From: Cladobotryum mycophilum
Lineage: Eukaryota > Ascomycota > Sordariomycetes > Hypocreales > Hypocreaceae
Direction of reading: 5' to 3'
Assembly (NCBI GenBank): GCA_036429605.1
Contig: JAVFKD010000004.1
Coordinates: 558,001 to 622,000, forward strand
Length of the DNA stretch: 64,000 nucleotides
Shown here: piece by piece, positions 35,201-46,500 of the stretch
Numbering within the stretch: position 1 is the first letter of the stretch
Layout: every line of letters begins with the position of its first letter
Notes under the pieces: generated by a model
Seen by the model: only the letters and a program-made list of their open reading frames with translations
The model's database searches: none
What the model was told of the DNA's origin: nothing
Translations under genes and position numbers: made by a program

Positions 35201-36319
35201 CTGGATTGCTAGGTTGTGGCATACCTCCAGCTCCATTTTGTACCCTCTCAGCGATTTCGGCTTGTCTCGTGTCAGAAATGCCGAACTTTTCCCCGATTTC
35301 CTCACATAGGTCATGGCAGTATTGAGTGATATCATCGATGTGACCGGAAGTCTCAATGGATATGGAGGGCTGGTTTGCTAATAATCTGTCTGAAATGCCA
35401 TCTCTCTGGCCGCAGAATAGGATGCGAAGCACATTATTTGTATCACCAATCCTTGTCTCCTCGACGAGTGAGATGCACCAGCGAATCGTCTTTTCGGCTT
35501 CGCCAGGGGCACATTCATCTAGGCCGTCCACGATGATGAAAGAAGTCTTGTAATTTTCAAGGGCATCCTTGATCATCTGCTCGAGCACTGTTGTGGATCT
35601 CAGACGGACTCCTTCGCATGATGAGATCTTCTCAAATAAATGATCAGACATGTTAGGATCTCGTTCGATGAGCTGGTCGAGAATCGCACCAAGAAATCCA
35701 TTATGAGACTCCTTTCCAGTGTTTCCATCTTTGAAGTAAAAATACGCAATAGAGAATTTATTTGTGCCCACGCATTCATCATTGAGAAGAAGCCTTTCTA
35801 TCACGGTAGAAATGAGTGTTGTTTACCCTGTGCCTCGTGTCAATGGTTGATCATTCATCTTCAAGAAACACATACCTGCACCGGAAATCCCATTAATGTA
35901 CAAAACATCATGTCTACCTCTGTCTCTATCAGACCAGCTTTGGAAATAAGGGCCCTTTAACAACCACTCCCCAGAGCTTTTTCCATTTCTATTTTCCGTA
36001 GATATTTCCTTTTGGTAGTCAATACCTGCTGATCAGGGAGAAGCTTCGGTAATCCCACTCATATAAAGCACACAACATTAGTGATGTTGAGAAACATTTC
36101 AATGACCTCCCCTAGCTCAGTGACAGCATCAATGAAGACTTTGAGTCGCATCATATTACGAAGCTTTCCATCTTGTCCATTCTTTCGCTGGATATCGAGA
36201 CAAGTGTCACAGACATCTTGCAAAGTGCACACAGAAAACTACGCAACGAGATTCTGAGGTACCGATTGCTGAAATCGATTGAGTGCCCGCTGGAAGCTAT
36301 CCGAATTTGGCTCTGCCAT
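32202..36319 (-). pseudogene. Decayed NLR-type gene: N-domain, NACHT, C2H2, ankyrin, Tup1-like WD40
   Basis: Relic of a fungal NOD-like receptor, a family linked to heterokaryon incompatibility and immunity-like responses. From 36319 the frame gives an N-domain (TLQDVCDTCLDIQRKNGQDGKLRNM). Next come a NACHT domain (YINGISGAG at the P-loop; IIVDGLDEC as Walker B at about 35525), a winged-helix-like part (CVDPVHGTVDYENGRLRVT; GYYGLQDYTVQHWYDH) and a C2H2-like segment (CPKPWCTYF...CAVEDCFASQF). Ankyrin repeats (TALHKAVLASNGDIVRLL) and WD40 repeats follow. Several introns still splice correctly. In-frame stops lie at 36239-36241, 36059-36061, 35823-35825 (the Walker A Lys codon), 34884-34886, 34872-34874, 33902-33904 and 32975-32977. 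A one-base shift near 32490 precedes the last WD repeat. It cannot encode a full protein as sequenced. Confidence 0.85.
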
Positions 36320-37032
36320 GACCTATTCATGAGTAGAGCTTGGTGAGAGTGTTCTAGAATTGCCGCCCGATGTCGATGGCGATTATGTTGCCTAGGGTAA
36401 ACAAGAGGAAGAAGCGCCCAAGTCTAAAAGGCATGATTATGTCGGGGATTCCATATCCATCAGGCATCTGAGACATCCTGCTGGGGATATAGTAGTACAG
36501 GCATTCATTGGACAGCCGAGAAAGGGTAGTAACAGACAAGCCAGAATATGCATCCATGAATTCGTGGAGGTGCAGCAAACGACAGGGGCTTGTGCATGAA
36601 GGTGGCAGAGCAAGAGGCACATTACTTGATTCTAGCCAACGGCCCCTTCTAACAGAGCCCCAAAATGGTCGCCTACCGCTGGGGATATGCATTTAGTGGA
36701 GCTTTCCTACAGCGAGCTGAAATACAGTACGGGGTACCTAATCAATGTATTCTGACCTGAGAACCTGGAATCCTGAATCCAACGGAGAGATCTGCCAGGG
36801 CTCTCCTTCGGTACGTTGTATGGAAGCCAGGTGGCTTTTACTCTGGAGATAATCATCCATTGATGTGGCGACCCGTTGACTCGATGCGTGGCACTCTTTC
36901 ACCGCCCCAAAGGAGGCTATGCTTCAGTGTTGACCTTGCTTCCACCATATATGATATGGAGAAAAATGGGAACACTCATCGTCTTTGAAGATTGATTGAC
37001 AATAGTCATTCGGAGAGGGAAAAAGGCACTCG
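36320..37032. other. Intergenic region between the NLR relic and the SNF2 gene
   Basis: About 710 bp between two divergent gene starts. No gene recognised. Promoter sequence for both would lie here. Confidence 0.5.
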
Positions 37033-40000
37033 ATGTTTACCGAGAATAACGGCGCATCCCCACCCCTTGCGTGAGCGCCTTGTCACCTCCAGCTTCAGGG
37101 CCTGACTCAACAGAGCGACTCATTCTTAATTCCAAGATGATTAACAGCGTAATATGTTATGGTTCAGTAAGAAGCTTGCATAACATTCTGGAGTTGATAC
37201 TGATATCTCGCCCAGCTCTTCAACGCTGCAGCAAAACTATGGCACAAGGTCACCTTACCTACCTCAAAATCCGATGCACCATTCATCGAACTTCCTGTAA
37301 AGCAGGACAATGATATCTACTCCGTCTACCTTGAAGATGGAGAAAGTTTAGCGGTTTTAGATGCTCGAACAGCCTCCACACTAAACACCCTTGGAGACAT
37401 ACCGGCAGTGACCTTTACCGCGGTGATTAAGTCGAGTGTTTTCGCAAAGCGACACAAGCCGGTGAAGAGTAGCAAGGTATTTGATGTCACGATCAATTTG
37501 ATGGGGCCAAGGCATGTAGTTGGCCATGTCGCATCACAACTCTCCAAAGTCTCCGCGCACCTTCAACACCCTCAGTGGTTGGATGACCAAATTGAATACT
37601 ACAATCCACAATTTCTCATGTTTGATGATGTTGGACAACACGATATGAATACACTTATTGGAGCTTCAAACAACTTTTCGTCTGAAAATAAGATGAGGAT
37701 ATCGGCAGAGGTCGATAATATTCTGGAATCTCTTACAAATGTCGTTACGGAAGGCTTGTTAGATCTACCCGATGGTCTCGTATCAGAGTTGAAGCCGTTA
37801 GTATATATATCACTTAGAAGAAGGTCCAATATTTGTAAGCTAACATCTAGTAGACATCAGAAGGATGCCCTACGCTTCATTATACAACGGGAAAGCAGAG
37901 AATTCGGGCGCTCCCAACTACTGCAAACCCCTTCAATCCAGTATGTGGAACTCACTCAGCCCGAGACATTATACTCACATAGTTTCAATAGGGGGAGCAG
38001 AAAAAGAGGGAGTCGTTTGGCGGGCTGATTGCAGATATGATGGGACTCGGCAAGGCATGTTCTACGCCACTCACGAGAAGGATCTAAAGTCTTTCTAACT
38101 AACTGCAAGACGCTTACTATGCTTGCTGCCATCCGACAGTCTACATTGGCAGCAGAAGACTTTGGCAGCTTCTACAGCATGCATGAAGTTGAAGACACGC
38201 AGAAAATTCGTACCAAGGCGACATTGGTCGTTGTTACCTCTGCTCGTATGTCAAGGCCACTTCCTCTACGACGACTTACTAATCATATCCAGAGCTTCTT
38301 CAGAGTTGGAACGAAGAGATACGATTGTAATTAAAATCGTCACATGGACGCATAATTCTCTGTGTCTAACTTTGTCTAGGCATTTCATCCCTGGAGCGCT
38401 AACTTGCACTGACTTTCACGGCTCCAACAGAATCCGTGACCTAGAGGCGTTTAGATGTATGGATGTGGTGTTGACTACGTATGCAACCCTAGCCGCAGAT
38501 GGTGCTAGTCAATCGCTACTACAAAAAATGCACTGGTATCGTGTGGTATTGGATGAAGGTATGTATTGAATCTCTATTCCACTATCCGTGTTTTCGGCTA
38601 CCCGGTTGTCTTGGGCAAAGTGGGCTCAACATTGACAACTAAACCTTAGCTCATTGGATCCGAAACTCATCATCAAGACAGTTCCGAGCAGTAACTGCTC
38701 TTACTTCTAGAAGTAGATGGTGTCTCACCGGTACGCCGATCCAAAACAAGCTCGATGACCTAGCTTCCATAGCTGGCTTCCTTCAACTTCTACCTGTGCC
38801 CACCAAGATGGCTTTTCAGAGACGTATCCTAGGACCACTCAGAGAACGGGGGCCTAATTTTACAAAACCTTTGCGCGCGTATCTGGAAGCTTACTGTCTC
38901 AGACGAAAGAGCGATACATGCTTGAATCTCATAACACCGGCACAACAGGATGTATGGCTCACGCTGTCACCCGATGAGCAGTATCTTTACGGTCTTATAT
39001 CAGACGAGACAAAGAGAGAGGCCGATTATATGGTGAGCAACAATATCAAGCTAAAGTACAGTCTTCTCTTCAAAGCTATGCTTAGAATGAGAATCATGTG
39101 CAATCTCGGGACATTCTCATCGCTTGGGGCATATGACAAGTCAAACGATACTCCGGATTCCCAAATTGGATGCGGCCGGTGTTCGGTATTAGATGATGAT
39201 ACTTTATTACTTCTCAGTAGCTATGAATCATGCCCGGATTGTGGGAGACCACTAAATTCTCCGGCCAGCCCGTCGGATCTCACTACCGGACAAAAGAGAA
39301 AAGCGGGTGATTTAGATTCCGATATGGTGATAGATTCTCGTCGATTACCGCCAACTCCAACCACCCCAAGTTGCAATTCTATCCTCAGTGGTTTCTCGAC
39401 GAAATTGTCTGCTGTTGTGCACAATATTACCTGCAGTGACGCGGGAAGCAAGAAGTGAGTGTCTCTGATCTCTCACACGGATTGAGATGAGCTAAACTGT
39501 ATAGCATTGTTTTCTCATACTGGACGTCAATTTTGGATATTATTTCTAGACTATTGAAACAAGAAAATATACTGCACTGCCAGGTAGATGGTCATGTGAG
39601 CTATACAGACAGGTCCTTCCATCTCAAAGCTTTCAGAGAGGTTCCTCAGATCCGGGTTTTACTCATGTCGATCGAGACAGGTGCAGTTGGGTATGGTGAT
39701 ATCCAGATGTATAACTACATTATGCCCCCTTTCCAATACTAAGTTCGCCTCAGATTAAACCTTACTGTTGCCAATCGGGTGCACATCGTCGAACCTCAGT
39801 GGGATCCATCTGTTGAAGAACAAGCAATCGCCAGAGCTTTGAGAATGGGACAGACCAAGAAGGTCACAATCGTGCAGTACATGATGAAAAATACGGTAGA
39901 AAAGGTACGTAAATATGCCATGCTTGGTGAAGGCGAAGCGATCTGACTCTCTGAAGAGTATAAGAGACCGACAGAAGAAGAAGAAGCGACTGGCAAACTT

Positions 40001-40130
40001 CACATTCGACTCGGATAGCACAAGCGAGACTTCCGGGAGAGTAGAGGTATAGATATCAGAGTCGAGGTTTTTGGTCTTGATTACTGACTAAACGCAGGAT
40101 ATAAAAGAAGTACTCAATTTGACACTCTGA
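37033..40130 (+). CDS. SNF2-family DNA-dependent ATPase (HLTF/RAD5-like), 5' third uncertain
   Basis: Chromatin or DNA-repair ATPase of the SNF2 superfamily. From 38110 the gene splices cleanly: 38110-38245, 38293-38326, 38380-38558, 38650-39454, 39505-39690, 39754-39904, 39957-40046 and 40098-40130. Helicase motifs are present: FGGLIADMMGLGK then TLTMLAAI (Walker A), VVLDEAHWIRN (DEAH box), WCLTGTPIQNKLDDL, and ALRMGQTKKVTIVQY (motif VI). A CGRC...CPDCGRP pair marks a small zinc-binding insert. Walker A is split by a GC-AG intron, 38055-38109. Upstream, coding is clear from 37210 (FNAAAKLWHKV) and across an intron at 37797-37850. The start at 37033 is a guess. Between 37900 and 38020 either an intron at 37941-38008 or two single-base frameshifts are needed, so a pseudogene is possible. 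Confidence 0.6.
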
Positions 40131-43100
40131 ATAAAAGTTCTTGTGCTCGGTACTGTGGATGGATATTAGGTCTTGATGATATAAAGACAGCGCGGGGAGA
40201 CACTTTTATAGATAGAACAGAATAAACGCACTGCATAAATAAGAATAAATATCTCCATGAAAGAATCCTCAGCTGCCACTTTGGCTATTCATGTGAATAA
40301 GGGGCCGATATCTTGCTAAAGGCGTGGCTCTAGATGGTAGTTTAGAAATCATTGCCCCGCACTCACCCCTCCTTTACCCCTCCTGTCCCTCGTGGAGGCG
40401 CCATCGTAGGGCCGCTCCGAAGCTGTGTTGAAGCGATGACAAGGAGATGGTAATATGGCCCCAAGTATCCTGTCCAATGATAGAGCCCTCTCCTGCAACC
40501 CTCTCCATAGAACACTAAATAGCACAAGACCCCTAGCTCGATTGACCCCAAGCTGACGCAGTTGCCTAGAGCTCTGATTCCTGTTTGAGCGGGTTCTCGA
40601 ATCCGTGGTGAGATGGAGTTAATTATTAGAGTGCGCACTATCGTTCCGCAAGCAGTCATCAAATAGGCACCGTTGGCTCATGCCTCGATGTCGCTTCTTG
40701 GGGACTCCCGTCTTGAGCCGTACTATAATTTGAAAGGCATACAAATGAGCGAACTGGAAAGGGGGGTTGGATGCTGATGACGCGGGAGCCCACGGCCTTT
40801 TCATACATAAAGTTACCGGGTAGATTCTTGACCATGGCTTCAGTGTTATTAATAGAGGCTCTTGGGGGCGTATTGAGGAATGAAGAGGATCAAGTCTAAG
40901 AACACTTTCAGTTTACCCAGGTACCACCCATCGTGTTAGAATATAGAAAGCTAGCCTGACATCCAGAACGTACCAGACAATGTAGGCGGTTGGGGAAAAG
41001 GGGGGGGGGGGGGGGTGCTTCTCATCCTGGGCTAAGTGTGCGCCTGTCCAGGTAGGGCGGTGAAGCGATGACTCTTTGCATTCCAATTCATGATGATTCA
41101 CACACACGCACACACACAAGACTATCAATGAATGGAACAAAGATGAAATGAAACATGATGTCATTCAATTCAATCTATAAGAAATCCATGATTCCACGTA
41201 TCCCTCCCGGGCAAGTAGTCATGATTACCCTCAACGCATCCTTAATTAAACGACATGACCTGGATTTTACTTATCGACACTTCGTAATCCTCCGCGTCCT
41301 TGGCATCCTCCTCTACTGCCTTTGCAGTCTCCTCAGGGGCCTATATAAGAAGAATTAGATGCAATTCATGGGATTACATGAGCTAGGGAAAACAAACATC
41401 CATTGCGAGATGGGAGGGATGACTGTTTTATGGACCTCTACTGCACCATGGGAGCTCATATAACTGCAAGTGGGTTAGGTTAAAACCGAGTAAGAGGCGG
41501 TCCCGTTTTGTCCTTTGGGATGTATTGGAACTGACAGGATGACGGAATCCGGAATTTTTCCCGTGAACTTGATATTGTGCTGTTGCCAGCATCTTTGTTA
41601 GCCCCACACGTCCATCTCGTCTACAAAGGGGTATTGGCTATACTAACGGTATAGGACATTTTGTAGACTGTTGACGATGTGTTAAGGTATCGATGGAAGG
41701 AAGTACTTGCTGAATCCAAGGGGCAAGAGGTGGGTATTTATAATCTTTCGCCCTTCACAGGTCGGATAGCCTGCGTAGACAGGCAGCGGTAGTAGTTACA
41801 TCGGGGGAGGGGGCAATGTAGCTTATCGTGTCTCTCATACAGTAGCCCTGGCAGCAGCTGGGCATGGATCTTCCTGAGGCCAATGGACATGGATCTTCCG
41901 GGTAAACAGATATCCGTTACTCTGCACGTGAATACGCTCCTATTGGCATAGAAGCAACAGCACGATAGTAGTAGTAATGCGCGATGCACACATCGTGCAG
42001 CAGAATGCATGCCAGATCACCACCCCCCACCACCCCCTTCCCCACGCCTATTTGCCTTAAAAAGGAGGGGCTTCCCCATACTCCTTGTTGGTATGATTCA
42101 TTGATCTTGGTTGATTCTTAACAAGGTCAATGATATCAGATGTTACAGAGAATCTCAAAGTGTGTCTTGCCCGTCCAGGGCTCTGATCCAGCCCCCTCTC
42201 CTCCCCTTTCCCCCATTGCACATGTCGTTGCTTTCTCTAGTCCAATGCGACTGTTTAGACACCATCTATGTGGCTACTATCTATGATATTACTCATATTA
42301 CATTAGTTTGTACACCAAAGAGGGGCAGAAAGAGACCAATGGAAGCTCATCACCTCAACCTCATCCATGTACCTACATGCCGTCTGTTGTCCTACTGGCG
42401 CGTCTTGGCATAGTCATGGCTGTTTTAGTCTTGGGACATTGGCATGTTACTTAAGTTGGTTTGGGAATAGGTGCATGTCTTGGATGTTGGTATCTATGCA
42501 TGCATGCACGGTGGTAGAGTTACAGCTGAGTAGGGTGCTGTACGCGGCGAGACCAAGGCTCTCCCATTCCCGTTCATTAAGAAAATGGGCGAAAGTGTAT
42601 CAATCCTCGAATCCTTGGACACACTTGTACAACCAGCAGCCCGAGAAGACGTTCAAATCTAAACGCACGCAGTACCAGCACCAATACGACTACAAGGCAA
42701 CCTATGTTTCACAGCCCTGTCGGAAATCCGCGGGCCTCCCGATGGGACCAGCCGAGCTTCCCCAGTTCAACCTCCTTCAAGATGAAGGCAAATTCATACT
42801 CCGCACACACAGTGCGCATTCTCAAAGACATGACAAAGTTGCAGACCTACTACAAACATTAGTAAGTTTGGCGGTGAGACATCAGCTGAACTTCGCACTC
42901 CGACTGTGCATATACCTTTACTTTTTCTGGGGAAGGGATTGAGGGGTACCAGGATAGGAGGCAAAACCTCTAAGCCTTGTTGGCGTGCACTCGACAGAAC
43001 TCCATGGAGGTATTATTACTCTGGATGTAATTCATTACTATTACTAATATCCTCACAGAGTATCTAGATCACGCCTGTAGAATACTAGTTGACGCACACC

Positions 43101-43518
43101 AAGGTGTTCATAGTGGCAAGCAAAGCCGCACTCCTCTACAGGCCCCCTCTTACCCGTCCATCGTCATGAAAACACCGGGCTACCTGTTTCTATAGCTGCA
43201 ATACCATCAAAAGTCAAGTATTTACCATATTGCGAGGGGACCAAGACGGCATGGCACAAAGAAACTCGTTGAGAGGCGTAATTTATCAAGTGATTATGGG
43301 TGGCGTTTGACGTCCATGTCGGATCAAAGAAACAAATCTGGAAACTACGCTTTTCCCCACCAGTTTCATCCTCGCACAAGCCCACTTTTGCTTTGCTTGA
43401 TGAGATACCGAAATAGGGCGGAATGTAGGAGATCCAGCTGTCGTGTTACTGGGGAACCCAATTCTCCGATGCCAACATGAAGCATTCGAGATTGCCGGAA
43501 AGACATGAACCTCAGAAA
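40131..43518. other. Gene-free region, central island
   Basis: About 3.4 kb without a recognisable gene. It holds a 16-base G run at 41000-41015 and a short AC repeat near 41100. Open frames (for example one ending at 42942) carry no known motif. Confidence 0.55.
41000..41015. repeat. Homopolymer run of 16 G
   Basis: Sixteen consecutive G on the + strand, immediately after GGGGAAAA. Confidence 0.9.
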
Positions 43519-43589
43519 GCATCGGTGGTTTAGTGGTAAAATCCATCGTTGCCATCGATGGGCCCCGGGTTCGATTCCCGGCCGATGCA
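43519..43589 (+). tRNA. tRNA-Gly (anticodon GCC)
   Basis: The acceptor stem GCATCGG pairs with CCGATGC and is followed by discriminator A. The D arm is GTTTAGTGGTAAAAT, the anticodon loop TTGCCAT gives GCC, and the T arm holds GGTTCGATTCC. There is no intron; length is 71 nt. It sits alone in the gene-poor island. Confidence 0.96.
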
Positions 43590-46500
43590 TTCATTTTTGT
43601 AGTTTTTTTCTTTTGGCTGGTTTCATGTCATTGCTTGGAGGTAGCTTTATTAAAACCCCGTCTGAGCGCGAAGCGGGTCACTTGATGATGACCTATCATA
43701 GGACTCCATCCCTCCTATTAGATACCATTTTAGGAAGCAGCTGGACTTGAGCTGTTTATCCCTCGAGGCAGAGGATCTTCACTAATGTCTCCTGGCGTAC
43801 TATTTGTGAGAATAACTCTGTTAGAGAGTGTCATTTTATGTACACCTTCACACGCTGGCATTATGATTGCCAGGTGTAGCTGTTTCTCAGAAGACAGTGA
43901 GTTAAAATCGTGCACCAAGACTCCCAGTCACCAGCAAGCCCGAAGAGTCATTGGTAATGTAACAGAAAATTAATAAATAAATAAATAAATATAAGTAAAC
44001 AAACAAAAAATGTATTGCGTCTTCATATCTCACAAACTACTATTCTAATACTTCTACCAACTTGCGTTGATACGAGGGAAGGATGCGAAATGGCAACCAT
44101 TCTCTGCTCGCTTCAGGGGTATTCGTGCACAGTGAGCCGCACCAAAGTGGGGGTTTCGGAGAACGACCAGACCTCCAGAGTCCAGGTCTGCGATGAGTTC
44201 AGAAGATCGATTTAGGAGTGAGTTGACTGGTAAATCGGGATGCCGGAATCGCAAATACGAGCATCTGTTTGAGAAGATGAATGACCATGTCGCCATCAAA
44301 AGAATGGTAGGCTACCTCAACCGCCTTCTTACACGGCCATATTCCCTCTGCAGATAGAGTTTCAGAGGCTCGTGTCTCCTAAAACCTACCAGCAAAGCTT
44401 CCGAGGGAGCAAGATCCCCCAAAAGGTAAAGCCGAAGCAGTGTCTACCTGTACATCTATACTGGACTAAGCTATCGTCATAAATGGCGGGGTTTTGGTGT
44501 CTGGAGAGTTTGCCATGTCACATTTTGCCTCTTTGGTGAGAATCCTTGGAACAAATGGTAGAGATATCTCAGCATGACCTGGTGGCCGAGTGATACAAGT
44601 ACGCAGCATATGCTCCCGGGCCCTCCGAGGGCGTTCAAGCTGATCTATGAACAGGTGATGAGCCTAATCTCACCTTCAAGTATGTCAGTATAGCGGATCT
44701 ATCCCTAACATGCTTCTCAGTCAGTGCTTTTTAGATAGTCACGTCGGCTAGCATGGTTCCCATCATGACCTTCTGAGTGCTGCCTTCACTGGCGCTGCCT
44801 GTGTTCCTTACTACCATATTTCAGGCATACGATTATGTCACCACTGCCATCAACAGCGGGGTCCTTAATTTGAAGTACATTGAGGCCATGGCCCGTTCGC
44901 CATTGTACCAACAGAAAGTTGAGATGGACGGGGAGGCCACGTTTGCGGGTCAGCACAGGACCCTGAAGGATCAACTCAACTTACCTTACCTTGCCTGCTC
45001 CTCTGAACCAGCAAAGAGTTTTGACGTTGCACGTTCATTCTCTGAATTCTCCCGATGAGTAGTTTGCCGTCATAAGACGCGAGTTCAATCGGGGCTGGGG
45101 TCACTGGTCTTTACTCATACATATAAAGCAGGTTTGCCGAGAGTATGAACCAGATTTGTCCATATATATGCTGCCATTCAACCATACCAGTTACTGTGAG
45201 TAAAAAGCTCTCGGACCATGCCTCTGTTGAACATGAGCCGCCAGAATCACAGCCTAACAGGATCCGGAAGATGCCGTAACAGGTGCATGCCGAGCCACAG
45301 TCCTGATGCAAGGCATATTACCCATTAGGCCGAGCCAATGCGCTTCAGAAAACTCCAGCGCCAGGTATTCCCGTAAACCCGGAGCCCAGACTCAAAGATC
45401 AGTCTTGAGACCGGGGCAATGAAGTGATCTGTAGTTGGGCGAACGAGGCCAGGTAATTAGTGGTCTCAGTCCTGGTCCGGGCACGGGAGACAGGCGGAAG
45501 TGGATATCGGTGTGGACAGCTACGACTATCTCCTCCATAATATCGGGACAGCTCAGAAGTGGAGTGATGACGGTGGTTTTGTAAGACCCGCTGGTGGCGG
45601 TGTTTGCAACGCCTCAAACCACTGCGTCAACATGGCAACAGTGAAAGAAAGAATCGCCGTTCGGAACTCTGCAAAATGGAAACAAGAATCATATATCTAG
45701 ATCAGGTAGCGACCGAGTTCCGGCGAGGTTGACATCAGGCGTCATACAGAGTCCACGGATATAGGCATGCCCACATCCTACCTGTATCCGCTGACGGTTC
45801 CTTTAATGTACTCTACATTCCATCCGGACACATCTATGGACTGGCACCGCCGCAAACAAGACTTGTGCCATCCATGCATGTCTATCATTATTCGGCTATG
45901 CACACGGTTGTTCATGATTGAATGGTCATATTGGACGTCATATACTCGAACTACTGGAGCAGATTAGAAAAGATCTCCTGTGGTGTCACTTGGACGAAGA
46001 ATCCGGCGATATGGAAGCGATCAAGATGATGTAGATGTAAATAAGTACACGTGTTGGGTAAGTAAGAAAGCTACGAAAGGAGAACTAATCATTCATCTGT
46101 GCACACGGTCTGAAACAATGATGGGCGAAACAGTCCCAACAGTGACGAACCCTACCTACGCACATTCAGCATTGTACCTTTTTTCTTTTTTTCTTTAATA
46201 GTCTGTAACTATTTCTGTAAGCATGTATGTTGGGAGGAAGATTCCATGCATATTACCCGATTTAGAACATTCAAGCCGTTGGTTTGTTGAGCACTTGGAT
46301 AGTAATGCTGGTGGATGCATGAAGGACATGCATGTAAGACCGGCGTTATTCCCTAGAGGGAAGCTTCCAAGTTCAGAAATTGTTCGAGGATTGAATGGAT
46401 TGCGATCCATGTGCTGTATGCTTATGTATGTATGATAAGCCAAGCATTTTGCTTGGCTCTGAGGAAGTTTGTTCAAGTATGTATGTGTCATGATCAATGT

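Noticed and set aside
42367..42942. 191-codon + strand frame in the island
   Set aside because: It starts at a non-ATG codon region, has no domain, and lacks splice partners or a neighbouring coding signal.
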